Assembly: GCA_900549055.1 (NCBI GenBank) | Contig: URNB01000111.1 | Coordinates: 1 to 6,131, forward strand | Source of the DNA: an uncultured Oscillospiraceae bacterium | Lineage (GTDB): Bacteria > Bacillota > Clostridia > Oscillospirales > Acutalibacteraceae | Length of the DNA: 6,131 bases | Direction of reading: 5' to 3' | Shown here: piece after piece, positions 1 through 5,356 of the stretch | Layout: every line of letters begins with the position of its first letter | Position numbering within the stretch: position 1 is the stretch's first letter | Notes under the pieces: generated by a model | The model's database searches: none | What the model was told of the DNA's origin: nothing | What the model saw: the letters and a program-made list of their open reading frames with translations, nothing else | Translations under genes and position numbers: made by a program

Positions 1-58
1 ACCAACATGCTCGGGTTAAGGTACTTTTGAATTGTTCAGCAGGCATTAATATAAACCG

Positions 59-103
59 CAAGCCTGCCTTTGTCGGCAAAGCCGATAAGTGTAGGCTTGT
101 TTT
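59..103 (+). terminator. Nested stem-loop, possible weak terminator of a gene to the left
   Basis: A 7-bp outer stem (CAAGCCT at 59-65 with AGGCTTG at 93-99) encloses an inner 5-bp stem (TCGGC 73-77 with GCCGA 81-85), followed on the plus strand by only four T. It could end transcription of a plus-strand gene whose body lies outside the window. The short T run and the large internal loops make this a weak call. It may simply be an intergenic hairpin. Confidence 0.3.
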
Positions 104-122
104 GTGCGCAGCTATACTTTCC

Positions 123-148
123 ATTGCCTTTTCTTCGGAAAAGGCAAT
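123..148. repeat. Perfect 11-bp inverted repeat closed by a UUCG tetraloop
   Basis: ATTGCCTTTTC (123-133) pairs without mismatch with GAAAAGGCAAT (138-148), and the plus-strand loop is TTCG closed by C-G, the classic extra-stable RNA tetraloop. Neither strand has a T run after it, so it is not a standard intrinsic terminator. It lies just downstream of the tRNA terminator as read on the minus strand. Possible roles are a 3' end stabiliser for a plus-strand transcript or a small dispersed palindromic element; sequence alone does not decide. Confidence 0.5.
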
Positions 149-162
149 CGGAAGAAAACGAC

Positions 163-200
163 AAAAAACGGCAACCATCTACAGATGATTACCGTTTTTT
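163..200 (-). terminator. Intrinsic terminator of the tRNA-Met/tRNA-Glu unit
   Basis: Read on the minus strand, an A-rich arm starts right after the CCA end of tRNA-Glu. It pairs over about 17 bp (AAAAAACGG with CCGTTTTTT, then G-T wobbles and AATCATCT with AGATGGTT) around a TGTA loop, and ends in six T (complement of 163-168). The structure is nearly symmetric, with T runs on both sides, so it could also work for plus-strand transcripts coming from the left. It leaves essentially no spacer after the tRNA. Confidence 0.85.
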
Positions 201-276
201 TGGTGACCCGGACGAGATTCGAACTCGTGTTACCGCCGTGAAAGGGCGGTGTCTTAGGCCTCTTGACCACCGGGCC
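201..276 (-). tRNA. tRNA-Glu (anticodon TTC)
   Basis: A 76-nt cloverleaf on the minus strand. The acceptor stem GGCCCGG (276-270) pairs with CCGGGTC (211-205) with one G-T wobble. The anticodon stem is CCGCC/GGCGG with loop CTTTCAC, giving anticodon TTC. The T-arm is ACGAG-TTCGAAT-CTCGT, the discriminator is A, and CCA is encoded (203-201). It decodes GAA/GAG and, in bacteria, also supplies glutamyl-tRNA for haem synthesis. It is the second gene of a two-tRNA transcript, 2 nt after tRNA-Met, and abuts the terminator. Confidence 0.96.
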
Positions 277-278
277 GT

Positions 279-355
279 TGGTGGCTGTAATTGGATTCGA
301 ACCAATGACACTGCGGGTATGAACCGCATGCTCTAGCCAACTGAGCTATACAGCC
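279..355 (-). tRNA. tRNA-Met (anticodon CAT), elongator type
   Basis: A 77-nt cloverleaf on the minus strand. Acceptor GGCTGTA (355-349) pairs with TACAGCC (289-283). The anticodon stem is TGCGG/CCGCA with loop TTCATAC, anticodon CAT. The T-loop is TTCGAAT and CCA is encoded (281-279). The fully paired first base pair (G1-C72) argues against an initiator tRNA, which carries a mismatch there. The GGTTCATACCC loop region looks like elongator Met rather than the lysidine-modified tRNA-Ile(CAT). First gene after the promoter at 376-404. Confidence 0.93.
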
Positions 356-375
356 GAATTACTCGTGACCAATTT

Positions 376-404
376 ATTATACATATACAAATGTCATTTG
401 TCAA
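376..404 (-). promoter_or_regulatory. Consensus sigma-A promoter of the tRNA unit
   Basis: On the minus strand, TTGACA (404-399), a 17-nt spacer and TATAAT (381-376) match the sigma-A consensus at all twelve positions. Predicted transcription start is about 369, some 14 nt before tRNA-Met. The -35 box begins only 10 nt after the stop codon of the alarmone synthetase gene, so promoter and upstream gene are packed together with no terminator between them. Confidence 0.9.
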
Positions 405-413
405 TAGTGAATT

Positions 414-1127
414 TTATATTTTTTCACGCTGTACGCCCGAAGTGCCTTCGGCTTCGCCGACGCTGCCGGAAATTTTGCGGTGTATGCTCTGCATTTTCAT
501 ATCAAGGCGGCTTATTTCCTCGGCGCATTCGCGCAGCTCTTCGGATATCTCTTCGACATCCTGCTTTATATCCTTTTTATATTTAAGCTTGTGCTCAAGG
601 CTTGCCCAAAAGTCCATTGCAATCGTTCTGAACTGCACCTCAACCCGCATGAATTTCTTTTCGGGCATAAGGAAAATCGGAATTTCCACTATCAAATGCA
701 GGCTGCGGTAGCCGTTCGGCTTCGGATCTTTTATGTAGTCCTTGCGGGCGATAAGACGGATATCATCCTGTGAGCAAAGCTCCTCCGCCAAAATATAAAT
801 ATCCTCCGGGAAGGAGCATATAACGCGTATTCCCGCAACATCGTTGAGATTTTTCTCAATACTTTCGGCGGAAAGCTCAAGACCCTTGCGGTTGAGCTTT
901 TCGATTATGCTCGGAACGCTTTTAAGACGGCATTCTATCGACTCAAATGGATTGCGGTCATTTTCAAGGGACAGCTGCGTGTTGAGCACATCGAGCTTTG
1001 TCTTCACCTCAAGCATGGCGCACTTGTAGCGCATCATAAGCTCGGCAAAGGGTCTTGTTTGGTCAAAAATCTCATTTGCCTGATTTAAAAGCTCGGTTGT
1101 ATTTGTATTTTTAATGTCTATCATCAT
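414..1127 (-). CDS. Small alarmone synthetase, RelQ/YjbM-like GTP pyrophosphokinase
   Basis: Predicted to transfer pyrophosphate from ATP to GTP or GDP, giving (p)ppGpp, in the cytoplasm. The 237-residue protein has one RelA/SpoT synthetase domain and no HD hydrolase, TGS or ACT domain, which defines a small alarmone synthetase; characterised members are about 210 residues. Visible motifs: RLKS at 67-70 (nucleotide-binding basic residues), NDVAGIR at 95-101 (D96 a likely Mg ligand), KDYIKDPKPNGYRSLH at 129-144 (substrate loop), VEVQFRT at 162-168 (E163 the likely second catalytic acid) and MDFWASLEHKLKYK at 171-184. A helical, Glu/Lys-rich tail follows to about 218. A longer reading from 1193 exists, but the ATG at 1127 has AGGA 6 nt upstream; the adjacent ATG at 1124 is equally possible. 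It overlaps the glycosyltransferase gene by 17 nt, implying coupled translation. Sure of the family, less so of the RelQ versus RelP subgroup. Confidence 0.93.
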   Translation of the reverse strand: MMIDIKNTNTTELLNQANEIFDQTRPFAELMMRYKCAMLEVKTKLDVLNTQLSLENDRNPFESIECRLKSVPSIIEKLNRKGLELSAESIEKNLNDVAGIRVICSFPEDIYILAEELCSQDDIRLIARKDYIKDPKPNGYRSLHLIVEIPIFLMPEKKFMRVEVQFRTIAMDFWASLEHKLKYKKDIKQDVEEISEELRECAEEISRLDMKMQSIHRKISGSVGEAEGTSGVQREKI

Positions 1128-2088
1128 TTCTCGTCCTGTCGGCGCTGCCTGTGCGTTTTTCAACAATAAAGCGCGGCCTTGCCTTTGTTTCAAGATATAT
1201 TTTACCTATATATTCGCCTATTACGCCGAGGCTTAAAAGCTGTATTCCGCTGAAAAAGAAAATAATGGTTACAAGCGAAGCCCAACCCGCCACGGTTTTG
1301 CCGAGCGCAAAGGCTATTACCGACCATATTATGCCTATAAGACTTAAAATTGCAGTAACAAACCCGAAGGTGGTTATAATTCTTATAGGCTTGGTGGAAA
1401 GGCTGGTAATGCCGTCAATTGCGAGGGCAAGCATTTTTTTAAGCGGATAGTGGCTTTCTCCCGCCAAGCGTTCGTGCCTTTCGTAATAAACGCAGGTGCT
1501 CTTAAAGCCCACGAGCGGAATCATTCCGCGCAGGAAAATATTTACTTCCTTAAAATTCGCAAGCTCTTTTATGACGCGCGCCGATAAAAGCCTGTAATCG
1601 GCGTGATTGTAAACCACGTTTGCGCCCATGCGGTTCATAAGCTTATAAAAGCCCTGCGCCGTTGTGCGCTTGAAAAATGTATCGGTTTCGCGGCTTGAGC
1701 GCACGCCGTACACTATTTCGGCGCCGTCAAGATATTCGCGCACCATACTGTCCATAGCGTTTATATCGTCCTGCCCGTCGCAGTCAATGCTTATAGTAAT
1801 ATCGCAAAGCTTGCCTGCCTCTGTAAGACCCGCAAGCAGTGCGTTCTGGTGCCCGCGGTTGCGGCTTAAGGATATTCCGGTGAAATATTTTTCCTCTTTC
1901 GATAATTCTGTTATAATATCCCATGTGCTGTCGCGGCTGCCGTCGTTTACAAACATAATGCGGCTGTCATCCGATATAACGGCTTCGGAAATAAGGCTTT
2001 TGAGCTTTTCCAAAAACATTCCGCTTGTTATAGGCAGCACCTTTTCTTCATTATAGCAGGGAATTACAATATATAATACAGGCTTCAT
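1111..2088 (-). CDS. GT2 family membrane glycosyltransferase (GtrB/DPM1-like, undecaprenyl-phosphate type)
   Basis: A 325-residue protein with an N-terminal GT-A catalytic domain facing the cytoplasm and two C-terminal membrane helices (about 236-262 and 267-292). Motifs: IPCYNEE at 9-15, VNDGSRDST at 47-55 (nucleotide-sugar binding), SRNRGHQNALLAGL at 75-88, IDCDGQDD at 101-108 in place of the usual DADLQDP metal motif, and NHADYRLLS at 161-169. The RHERLAGESHYPLKKML stretch near 204-220 and the final TKARPRF are typical of GtrB/CsbB/DPM1 relatives, which move a hexose from UDP- or GDP-sugar to a polyprenyl phosphate for envelope decoration. The actual sugar and acceptor cannot be read from sequence. 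GGAGAG lies 5 nt before the ATG. It sits 16 nt after guaB and overlaps the alarmone synthetase gene, so it is the middle gene of the operon. No GtrA-type flippase or acceptor-modifying partner is seen in the window. Confidence 0.92.
   Translation of the reverse strand: MKPVLYIVIPCYNEEKVLPITSGMFLEKLKSLISEAVISDDSRIMFVNDGSRDSTWDIITELSKEEKYFTGISLSRNRGHQNALLAGLTEAGKLCDITISIDCDGQDDINAMDSMVREYLDGAEIVYGVRSSRETDTFFKRTTAQGFYKLMNRMGANVVYNHADYRLLSARVIKELANFKEVNIFLRGMIPLVGFKSTCVYYERHERLAGESHYPLKKMLALAIDGITSLSTKPIRIITTFGFVTAILSLIGIIWSVIAFALGKTVAGWASLVTIIFFFSGIQLLSLGVIGEYIGKIYLETKARPRFIVEKRTGSADRTRNDDRH
1134..1137 (-). promoter_or_regulatory. Shine-Dalgarno that sets the alarmone synthetase start
   Basis: AGGA at 1137-1134 lies inside the end of the glycosyltransferase gene, 6 nt before the ATG at 1127 and 9 nt before the ATG at 1124. 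This favours the 237-residue product over the longer reading from 1193, which would bury 66 more bases of the upstream gene. Confidence 0.6.
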
Positions 2089-2104
2089 TTTTACTCTCCG
2101 CTTA

Positions 2105-3613
2105 TTATTTTACAAGACCTGACGATGTGTCCTTCTGAATAACGTCATGCGCGCCGCCCTCGACAATGCTGGTTGCCGAAACCAAGGTGAGCTTTGCTTT
2201 CTTTTGAAGCTCGGGTATAGTAAGCGCACCGCAGTTGCACATGGTGGAGCGCACCTTTGAAAGCGAAAGGCTTACATTATCTTTAAGGCTGCCGGCATAA
2301 GGCACATAGGAGTCAACACCCTCTTCAAAGGAGAGCTTTTTATCGCCGCCGAGATCGTAGCGCTGCCAGTTTCTCGCACGGTTTGAGCCTTCACCCCAGT
2401 ATTCCTTATAATAATTGCCGTTTATGGTAACACGGTTTGTAGGGCTTTCGTCAAAGCGGGCAAAATATCTGCCGAGCATCATAAAGTCGGCGCCCATAGC
2501 AAGCGCCAAAGTCATATGATGGTCATGAACAATGCCGCCGTCGGAGCAAACCGGAATATAAACGCCGGTTTTTTCAAAATATTCATCTCTTGCCTTGCAT
2601 ACCTCTATAAGCGCGGTGGCCTGTCCTCTGCCTATGCCCTTTGTCTCGCGGGTAATGCATATAGAGCCGCCGCCTATACCTACCTTTATAAAGTCGGCGC
2701 CCGCTTCCGCCAAGAACAAAAAGCCCTCGCGGTCAACAACATTTCCGGCGCCTGCCTTTACGGTATCACCGTATTTTTCGCGTATAAATTTAAGCGTACG
2801 CGCCTGCCACTCGCTGAAGCCCTCAGATGAATCTATGCAGAGCACATCCGCTCCGGCGTTTATAAGCGCGGGCACTCTCTCCTCGTAATCACGGGTATTG
2901 ATTCCCGCGCCGACAACATAGCGCTTGTGGCTGTCAAGCAATTCATTGGGGTTTTCCTTGTGCGCGTCATAGTCCTTGCGGAATACAAAATATTTAAGAT
3001 TGCCGTCTCTGTCCACTATCGGCAGAGAATTCAGCTTGTGATCCCATATAATATCGTTGGCCTGTTTGAGAGTGGTTTCCTCTTCGCCTACTATCAGGGA
3101 GGAGAGAGGGGTCATAAAATCGCTTACGAGCGTATCCTCGGACATACGGCTTACCCTGTAATCACGGCTTGTGACTATACCGAGCAGCTTGCCGTTCGGC
3201 TCTCCGTCGGAAGTTACCGCAACGGTGGAGTGTCCGTTTTTGGCTTTAAGCTCCAAAATATCTTTTAAGGTGCTGTCGGGCGTTACATTGGATTCGCTCA
3301 CAACAAAGCCCGCTTTATACGACTTTGCGCGCTCAACCATAGCCGCCTCGTCCTCTATAGATTGTGAACCGTAGATAAACGAAACGCCGCCCTCACGCGC
3401 CAACGCTACTGCAAGCCTGTCCCCTGAAACCGACTGCATTATAGCGGAGGTCAGCGGAATATTCATTGAGATTGCGGGCTCCTCGCCTCGTTTAAACTTT
3501 ACAAGCGGTGTTTTTAGGCTGACATTTGCCGGTATGCACTCGGCAGACGAATAACCCGGCACCAAAAGATACTCGTTAAAAGTGTGTGAAACCTCGTTGA
3601 AATAATAAGCCAT
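2105..3613 (-). CDS. guaB: IMP dehydrogenase, Tritrichomonas-like divergent type, with CBS pair
   Basis: Oxidises IMP to XMP with NAD+, the committed step to GMP, as a cytoplasmic tetramer. The 502-residue protein is a (beta/alpha)8 barrel with a two-CBS Bateman insert at about 105-220 (GKLLGIVTSRDYR and NSLPIVDRDG mark the two CBS units). Active-site features: DSSEG at 261-265, the loop GIGGGSICITRE with the catalytic Cys at 319, SDGGI with Asp358, the GRYFARF segment at 381-387, and the mobile flap WQRYD with Arg418-Tyr419. The GSICITR loop followed by KGIGRGQATA, and the EYWGEGSNRARNW segment, are unlike ordinary bacterial GuaB and match the Tritrichomonas foetus enzyme type, even in numbering. 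The start at 3613 is chosen because GGGAGGA lies 7 nt upstream and MAYYFNEVSHTFNEYLLVPGY aligns with the family start; nine more upstream codons are readable but unlikely. First gene of the operon. Confidence 0.96.
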   Translation of the reverse strand: MAYYFNEVSHTFNEYLLVPGYSSAECIPANVSLKTPLVKFKRGEEPAISMNIPLTSAIMQSVSGDRLAVALAREGGVSFIYGSQSIEDEAAMVERAKSYKAGFVVSESNVTPDSTLKDILELKAKNGHSTVAVTSDGEPNGKLLGIVTSRDYRVSRMSEDTLVSDFMTPLSSLIVGEEETTLKQANDIIWDHKLNSLPIVDRDGNLKYFVFRKDYDAHKENPNELLDSHKRYVVGAGINTRDYEERVPALINAGADVLCIDSSEGFSEWQARTLKFIREKYGDTVKAGAGNVVDREGFLFLAEAGADFIKVGIGGGSICITRETKGIGRGQATALIEVCKARDEYFEKTGVYIPVCSDGGIVHDHHMTLALAMGADFMMLGRYFARFDESPTNRVTINGNYYKEYWGEGSNRARNWQRYDLGGDKKLSFEEGVDSYVPYAGSLKDNVSLSLSKVRSTMCNCGALTIPELQKKAKLTLVSATSIVEGGAHDVIQKDTSSGLVK

Positions 3614-3620
3614 TTCTGCT

Positions 3621-3627
3621 TCCTCCC
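3621..3627 (-). promoter_or_regulatory. Strong ribosome binding site of guaB
   Basis: GGGAGGA on the minus strand, 7 nt before the ATG at 3613. It fixes the start at the MAYYF methionine rather than an upstream alternative at 3640, which would place the site inside the coding region. Confidence 0.85.
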
Positions 3628-3648
3628 GATTATACTGCAATTTTATGT

Positions 3649-3677
3649 ATTATATCACAGTTGCCGAAAAAATGCAA
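3649..3677 (-). promoter_or_regulatory. Extended -10 promoter of the guaB operon
   Basis: On the minus strand, TATAAT (3654-3649) is preceded by TGA, giving a full TGnTATAAT extended -10. At 17 nt spacing the -35 is TTGCAT (3677-3672), matching consensus only in TTG, which an extended -10 can compensate. The predicted start near 3642 leaves a leader of about 29 nt, too short for a purine riboswitch. A second TATAAT at 3634-3629 would start transcription inside the ribosome binding site and is unlikely to be used. The -35 lies inside the transposase remnant. Confidence 0.7.
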
Positions 3678-4352
3678 TATCGGCTTGCAGAATGGGTTCG
3701 AGTCCTGTGTGTTCGTTATCGGTAGATTTGCGGTTTAAAGTCAGCTTACCGGCTGCAAGTATCGGCGCCAAATGCTTCAGTGTTGTTTCGCTCCATGCTA
3801 ACGGTCGGGAAGACAGCCTTGCGGCTAAAACATGGCTGATATGCGGTTCTGCGCACCCTCCGTTATTTGCGCTCTCGTCTTTTTTGCAAATGCTGATACC
3901 TTTCACAAACCGTTGAAAATATGCAGCATTTTGTGAGATTGTTTCAGCTCTGTCAGGATTTTGCATAATCAGACTATCTGTTAATTGTTCGTATAATTCA
4001 AGATTTTCTTCATTCAATGCCTCTCTGATTTCTTTATCATAGTTATTACGGTATTTATTCTCTATACCTGCCGTCATAGCCTTAATAGCCTTGTTTTTAT
4101 GGTACTTGTCTAATACAAATTCCGCGTTTTGAAGCCATTCCAAGCCTTTTTGAATCCAAATTGTTTTTACCGTATTCGCTAATGTGAAATACATTTTTAC
4201 ACGATTTTCTTTTGCCGATTGTTTCTATACCATCATACACGCTGACGAGCGGAACAAAGCTCTTTTTACCGCCGATCAGGGTTACATGAGCCTCATCCGC
4301 ATCAATATGCAGCTCTGATACTGCCCGCTTTTCAGTGCTTTCTGTAGCTTGA
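3655..4352 (-). pseudogene. ISLre2-family (UPF0236) transposase remnant
   Basis: Recognisable pieces of an ISLre2-type DNA transposase lie in two frames. The upstream piece (about 4351 down to 4168) reads SELHIDADEAHVTLIGG and CKNVFHISEYGK, the family's conserved central Asp-containing region. The downstream piece (about 4164 to 3655) reads IQKGLEWLQNAEFVLDKYHKNKAI, then a linker, then GGCAEPHISHVLAARLSSRPLAW, the family's conserved C-terminal signature. Between the pieces, near 4160-4170, the frame changes and roughly 25-30 residues expected in the family (including the GDGA segment) are absent. The N-terminal part (perhaps 150-200 residues) is also missing. The tail after about residue KLTL no longer resembles the family. 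No intact terminal repeats are visible, so the element should be immobile. It lies in the same orientation as guaB, and its 3' end overlaps the guaB promoter. Confidence 0.82.
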
Positions 4353-4592
4353 GCCCTACCCCAAGGCCCGTCTGACGAGCCTGCAGAGACTCTGCTGGAG
4401 CGTATCCGAGCAGAGAAACAGCGGCTCATCAAGGAAGGCAAAATCAAAAAGAACAAACACGAATCTGTCATTTTCAGACGGGATAATTCTCATTATGAGA
4501 AGTTGGACGGTGTGGAGCGCTGTATCGACGATGAACTGCCTTTCCCTCTGTATGTTTTTGCAGAAAAACTAAAAAAGTCTTCGACGTTTTAA
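4353..4592 (+). pseudogene. Remnant of type I restriction specificity subunit (HsdS), N-terminal region
   Basis: An open plus-strand frame without a start codon, from just after a TGA (4350-4352) to TAA (4590-4592), reads ALPQGPSDEPAETLLERIRA, then EKQRLIKEGKIKKNKHES and, further on, DDELPFPL. This matches the well-conserved leading segment of many HsdS proteins (consensus GKLVPQDPNDEPASELLERIRAEK..LIKEGKIKK...EIPFE.P). That segment precedes the first target-recognition domain, which confers DNA sequence specificity on the restriction-modification complex. Homology stops after DELPF; the last residues to the stop look unrelated. No hsdM or hsdR is present, so this is a fragment with no expected activity. 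Its left end coincides to within a few bases with the end of the transposase remnant. Confidence 0.78.
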
Positions 4593-4609
4593 CAGTTTAC
4601 AAACATTAT

Positions 4610-4654
4610 GGGCTGCCGCTCGCGATTCTTTCGCTCTTGCGACAGCCCCGTTTT
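4610..4654 (+). terminator. GC-rich stem-loop between the hsdS remnant and ung
   Basis: GGGCTGCCGC (4610-4619) pairs with GCGACAGCCC (4639-4648) over 10 bp with one wobble; the loop contains a further small GCG/CGC stem. On the plus strand it is followed by CGTTTTATA, a short T run, so it could terminate plus-strand transcription through the hsdS remnant. As read from ung on the minus strand there is no T run after it. Confidence 0.45.
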
Positions 4655-4665
4655 ATACTGTGCCG

Positions 4666-4687
4666 TTTTCGGTAAAGATACCGAAAA
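4666..4687. repeat. Perfect 9-bp inverted repeat abutting the ung stop codon
   Basis: TTTTCGGTA (4666-4674) pairs with TACCGAAAA (4679-4687) around a 4-nt loop, and the ung stop codon occupies the very next bases (4688-4690). It sits where a terminator of the ung transcript is expected, but after it the minus strand reads CGGCAC rather than a T run. It may be a weak terminator or a 3' end protecting hairpin. Confidence 0.5.
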
Positions 4688-5356
4688 TTAAAGCTCATCC
4701 CATTTGATCGGTTCCTGCCCGCTTTCCGAAAGTATTATATTCGCCTTTGAAAAATGGCGGCAGCCGAAAAAGCCGCGGTAAGCCGAAAGCGGACTCGGAT
4801 GGACGGTAATCAGCTTTTTATGTATAGGATTGGTTATCACGCGCGCCTTCTTCTCGGCGTTGGCGCCCCAAAGCAGAAAAACGACCGGTGTTTCCTTGCG
4901 GTCAAGCTCCGAAATTACCCTGTCGGTAAATATTTCCCAGCCCTTATCCTTATGGCTGTTGGGCTGCCCCGCGCGAACCGTCAGCACCGTATTGAGCAGC
5001 AGCACTCCCTGCCTTGCCCAGCCCGTAAGGTCGCCGTGCTGCGGCATTGCAACACCCAAATCATCGGTTATTTCCTTATATATATTAACGAGTGAGGGCG
5101 GCAGCGGAACTCCCTTTTTAACCGAAAAGCAAAGCCCGTGTGCCTGACCCGGGCCGTGGTATGGGTCTTGCCCTATTATAACGGCGCGGGTATTCTCAAA
5201 GGATGTATACCTGAGCGCGTTGAAGATATCATACATATCGGGGTATATCCGAGTTTTTGAATATTCCGATTTAAGAAAATCGTGCAGCTGCCTGTAATAG
5301 GGCTTCGACCATTCGTCCGCAAGAATATTGTCCCAATCGTTACCGAGCTTTACCAT
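4688..5356 (-). CDS. ung: Uracil-DNA glycosylase, family 1
   Basis: Removes uracil from DNA by cutting the N-glycosidic bond, starting base excision repair of deaminated cytosine or misincorporated dUMP. The 222-residue length is normal for the family. All key motifs are present: the water-activating loop GQDPYHGPGQAHGLCFSV at 62-79 with catalytic Asp64, the PPSL segment at 86-89, LLLNTVLTV at 119-127 with the uracil-contacting Asn122, LLWG at 161-164, and the minor-groove loop HPSPLSAYRGFFGCRHFS at 186-203 with catalytic His186 and the intercalating Leu190. Numbering is within one residue of the E. coli enzyme. AAGGAGG lies 6 nt before the ATG. The gene overlaps the end of the XRE regulator gene by 17 nt, so the two are likely co-transcribed and translationally coupled. 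Nothing suggests loss of function. Confidence 0.97.
   Translation of the reverse strand: MVKLGNDWDNILADEWSKPYYRQLHDFLKSEYSKTRIYPDMYDIFNALRYTSFENTRAVIIGQDPYHGPGQAHGLCFSVKKGVPLPPSLVNIYKEITDDLGVAMPQHGDLTGWARQGVLLLNTVLTVRAGQPNSHKDKGWEIFTDRVISELDRKETPVVFLLWGANAEKKARVITNPIHKKLITVHPSPLSAYRGFFGCRHFSKANIILSESGQEPIKWDEL

Noticed and set aside
70..336. Plus-strand reading frame across the tRNA cluster
   Set aside because: It runs through the terminator and antisense to two clear tRNA genes; its composition is not protein-like.
1128..1193. N-terminal extension of the alarmone synthetase from an ATG at 1193
   Set aside because: It has no good ribosome binding site, would overlap the glycosyltransferase gene by 83 nt, and the extra 22 residues (rich in Arg, Gln and Ala) do not look like the family. 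The ATG pair at 1127/1124 has AGGA at proper distance.
3614..3640. Nine extra residues at the N-terminus of IMP dehydrogenase
   Set aside because: They would translate through the strong GGGAGGA ribosome binding site, and the family start aligns with the methionine at 3613.
3614..3648. Purine or guanidine-type riboswitch in the guaB leader
   Set aside because: The predicted leader is only about 29 nt, too short for any known purine riboswitch, and no aptamer core is visible.
4353..4471. N-terminal part of a minus-strand reading from 4471 as the start of the transposase
   Set aside because: These bases are the antisense of the hsdS remnant. The resulting residues do not resemble ISLre2 proteins until about 4351, where the homology begins.
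1111..5356. Identical 17-nt overlaps in both gene pairs (1111-1127 and 5340-5356) as a shared regulatory design
   Set aside because: The two overlaps have different sequences and ribosome binding sites; equal length is most simply coincidence in compact operons.
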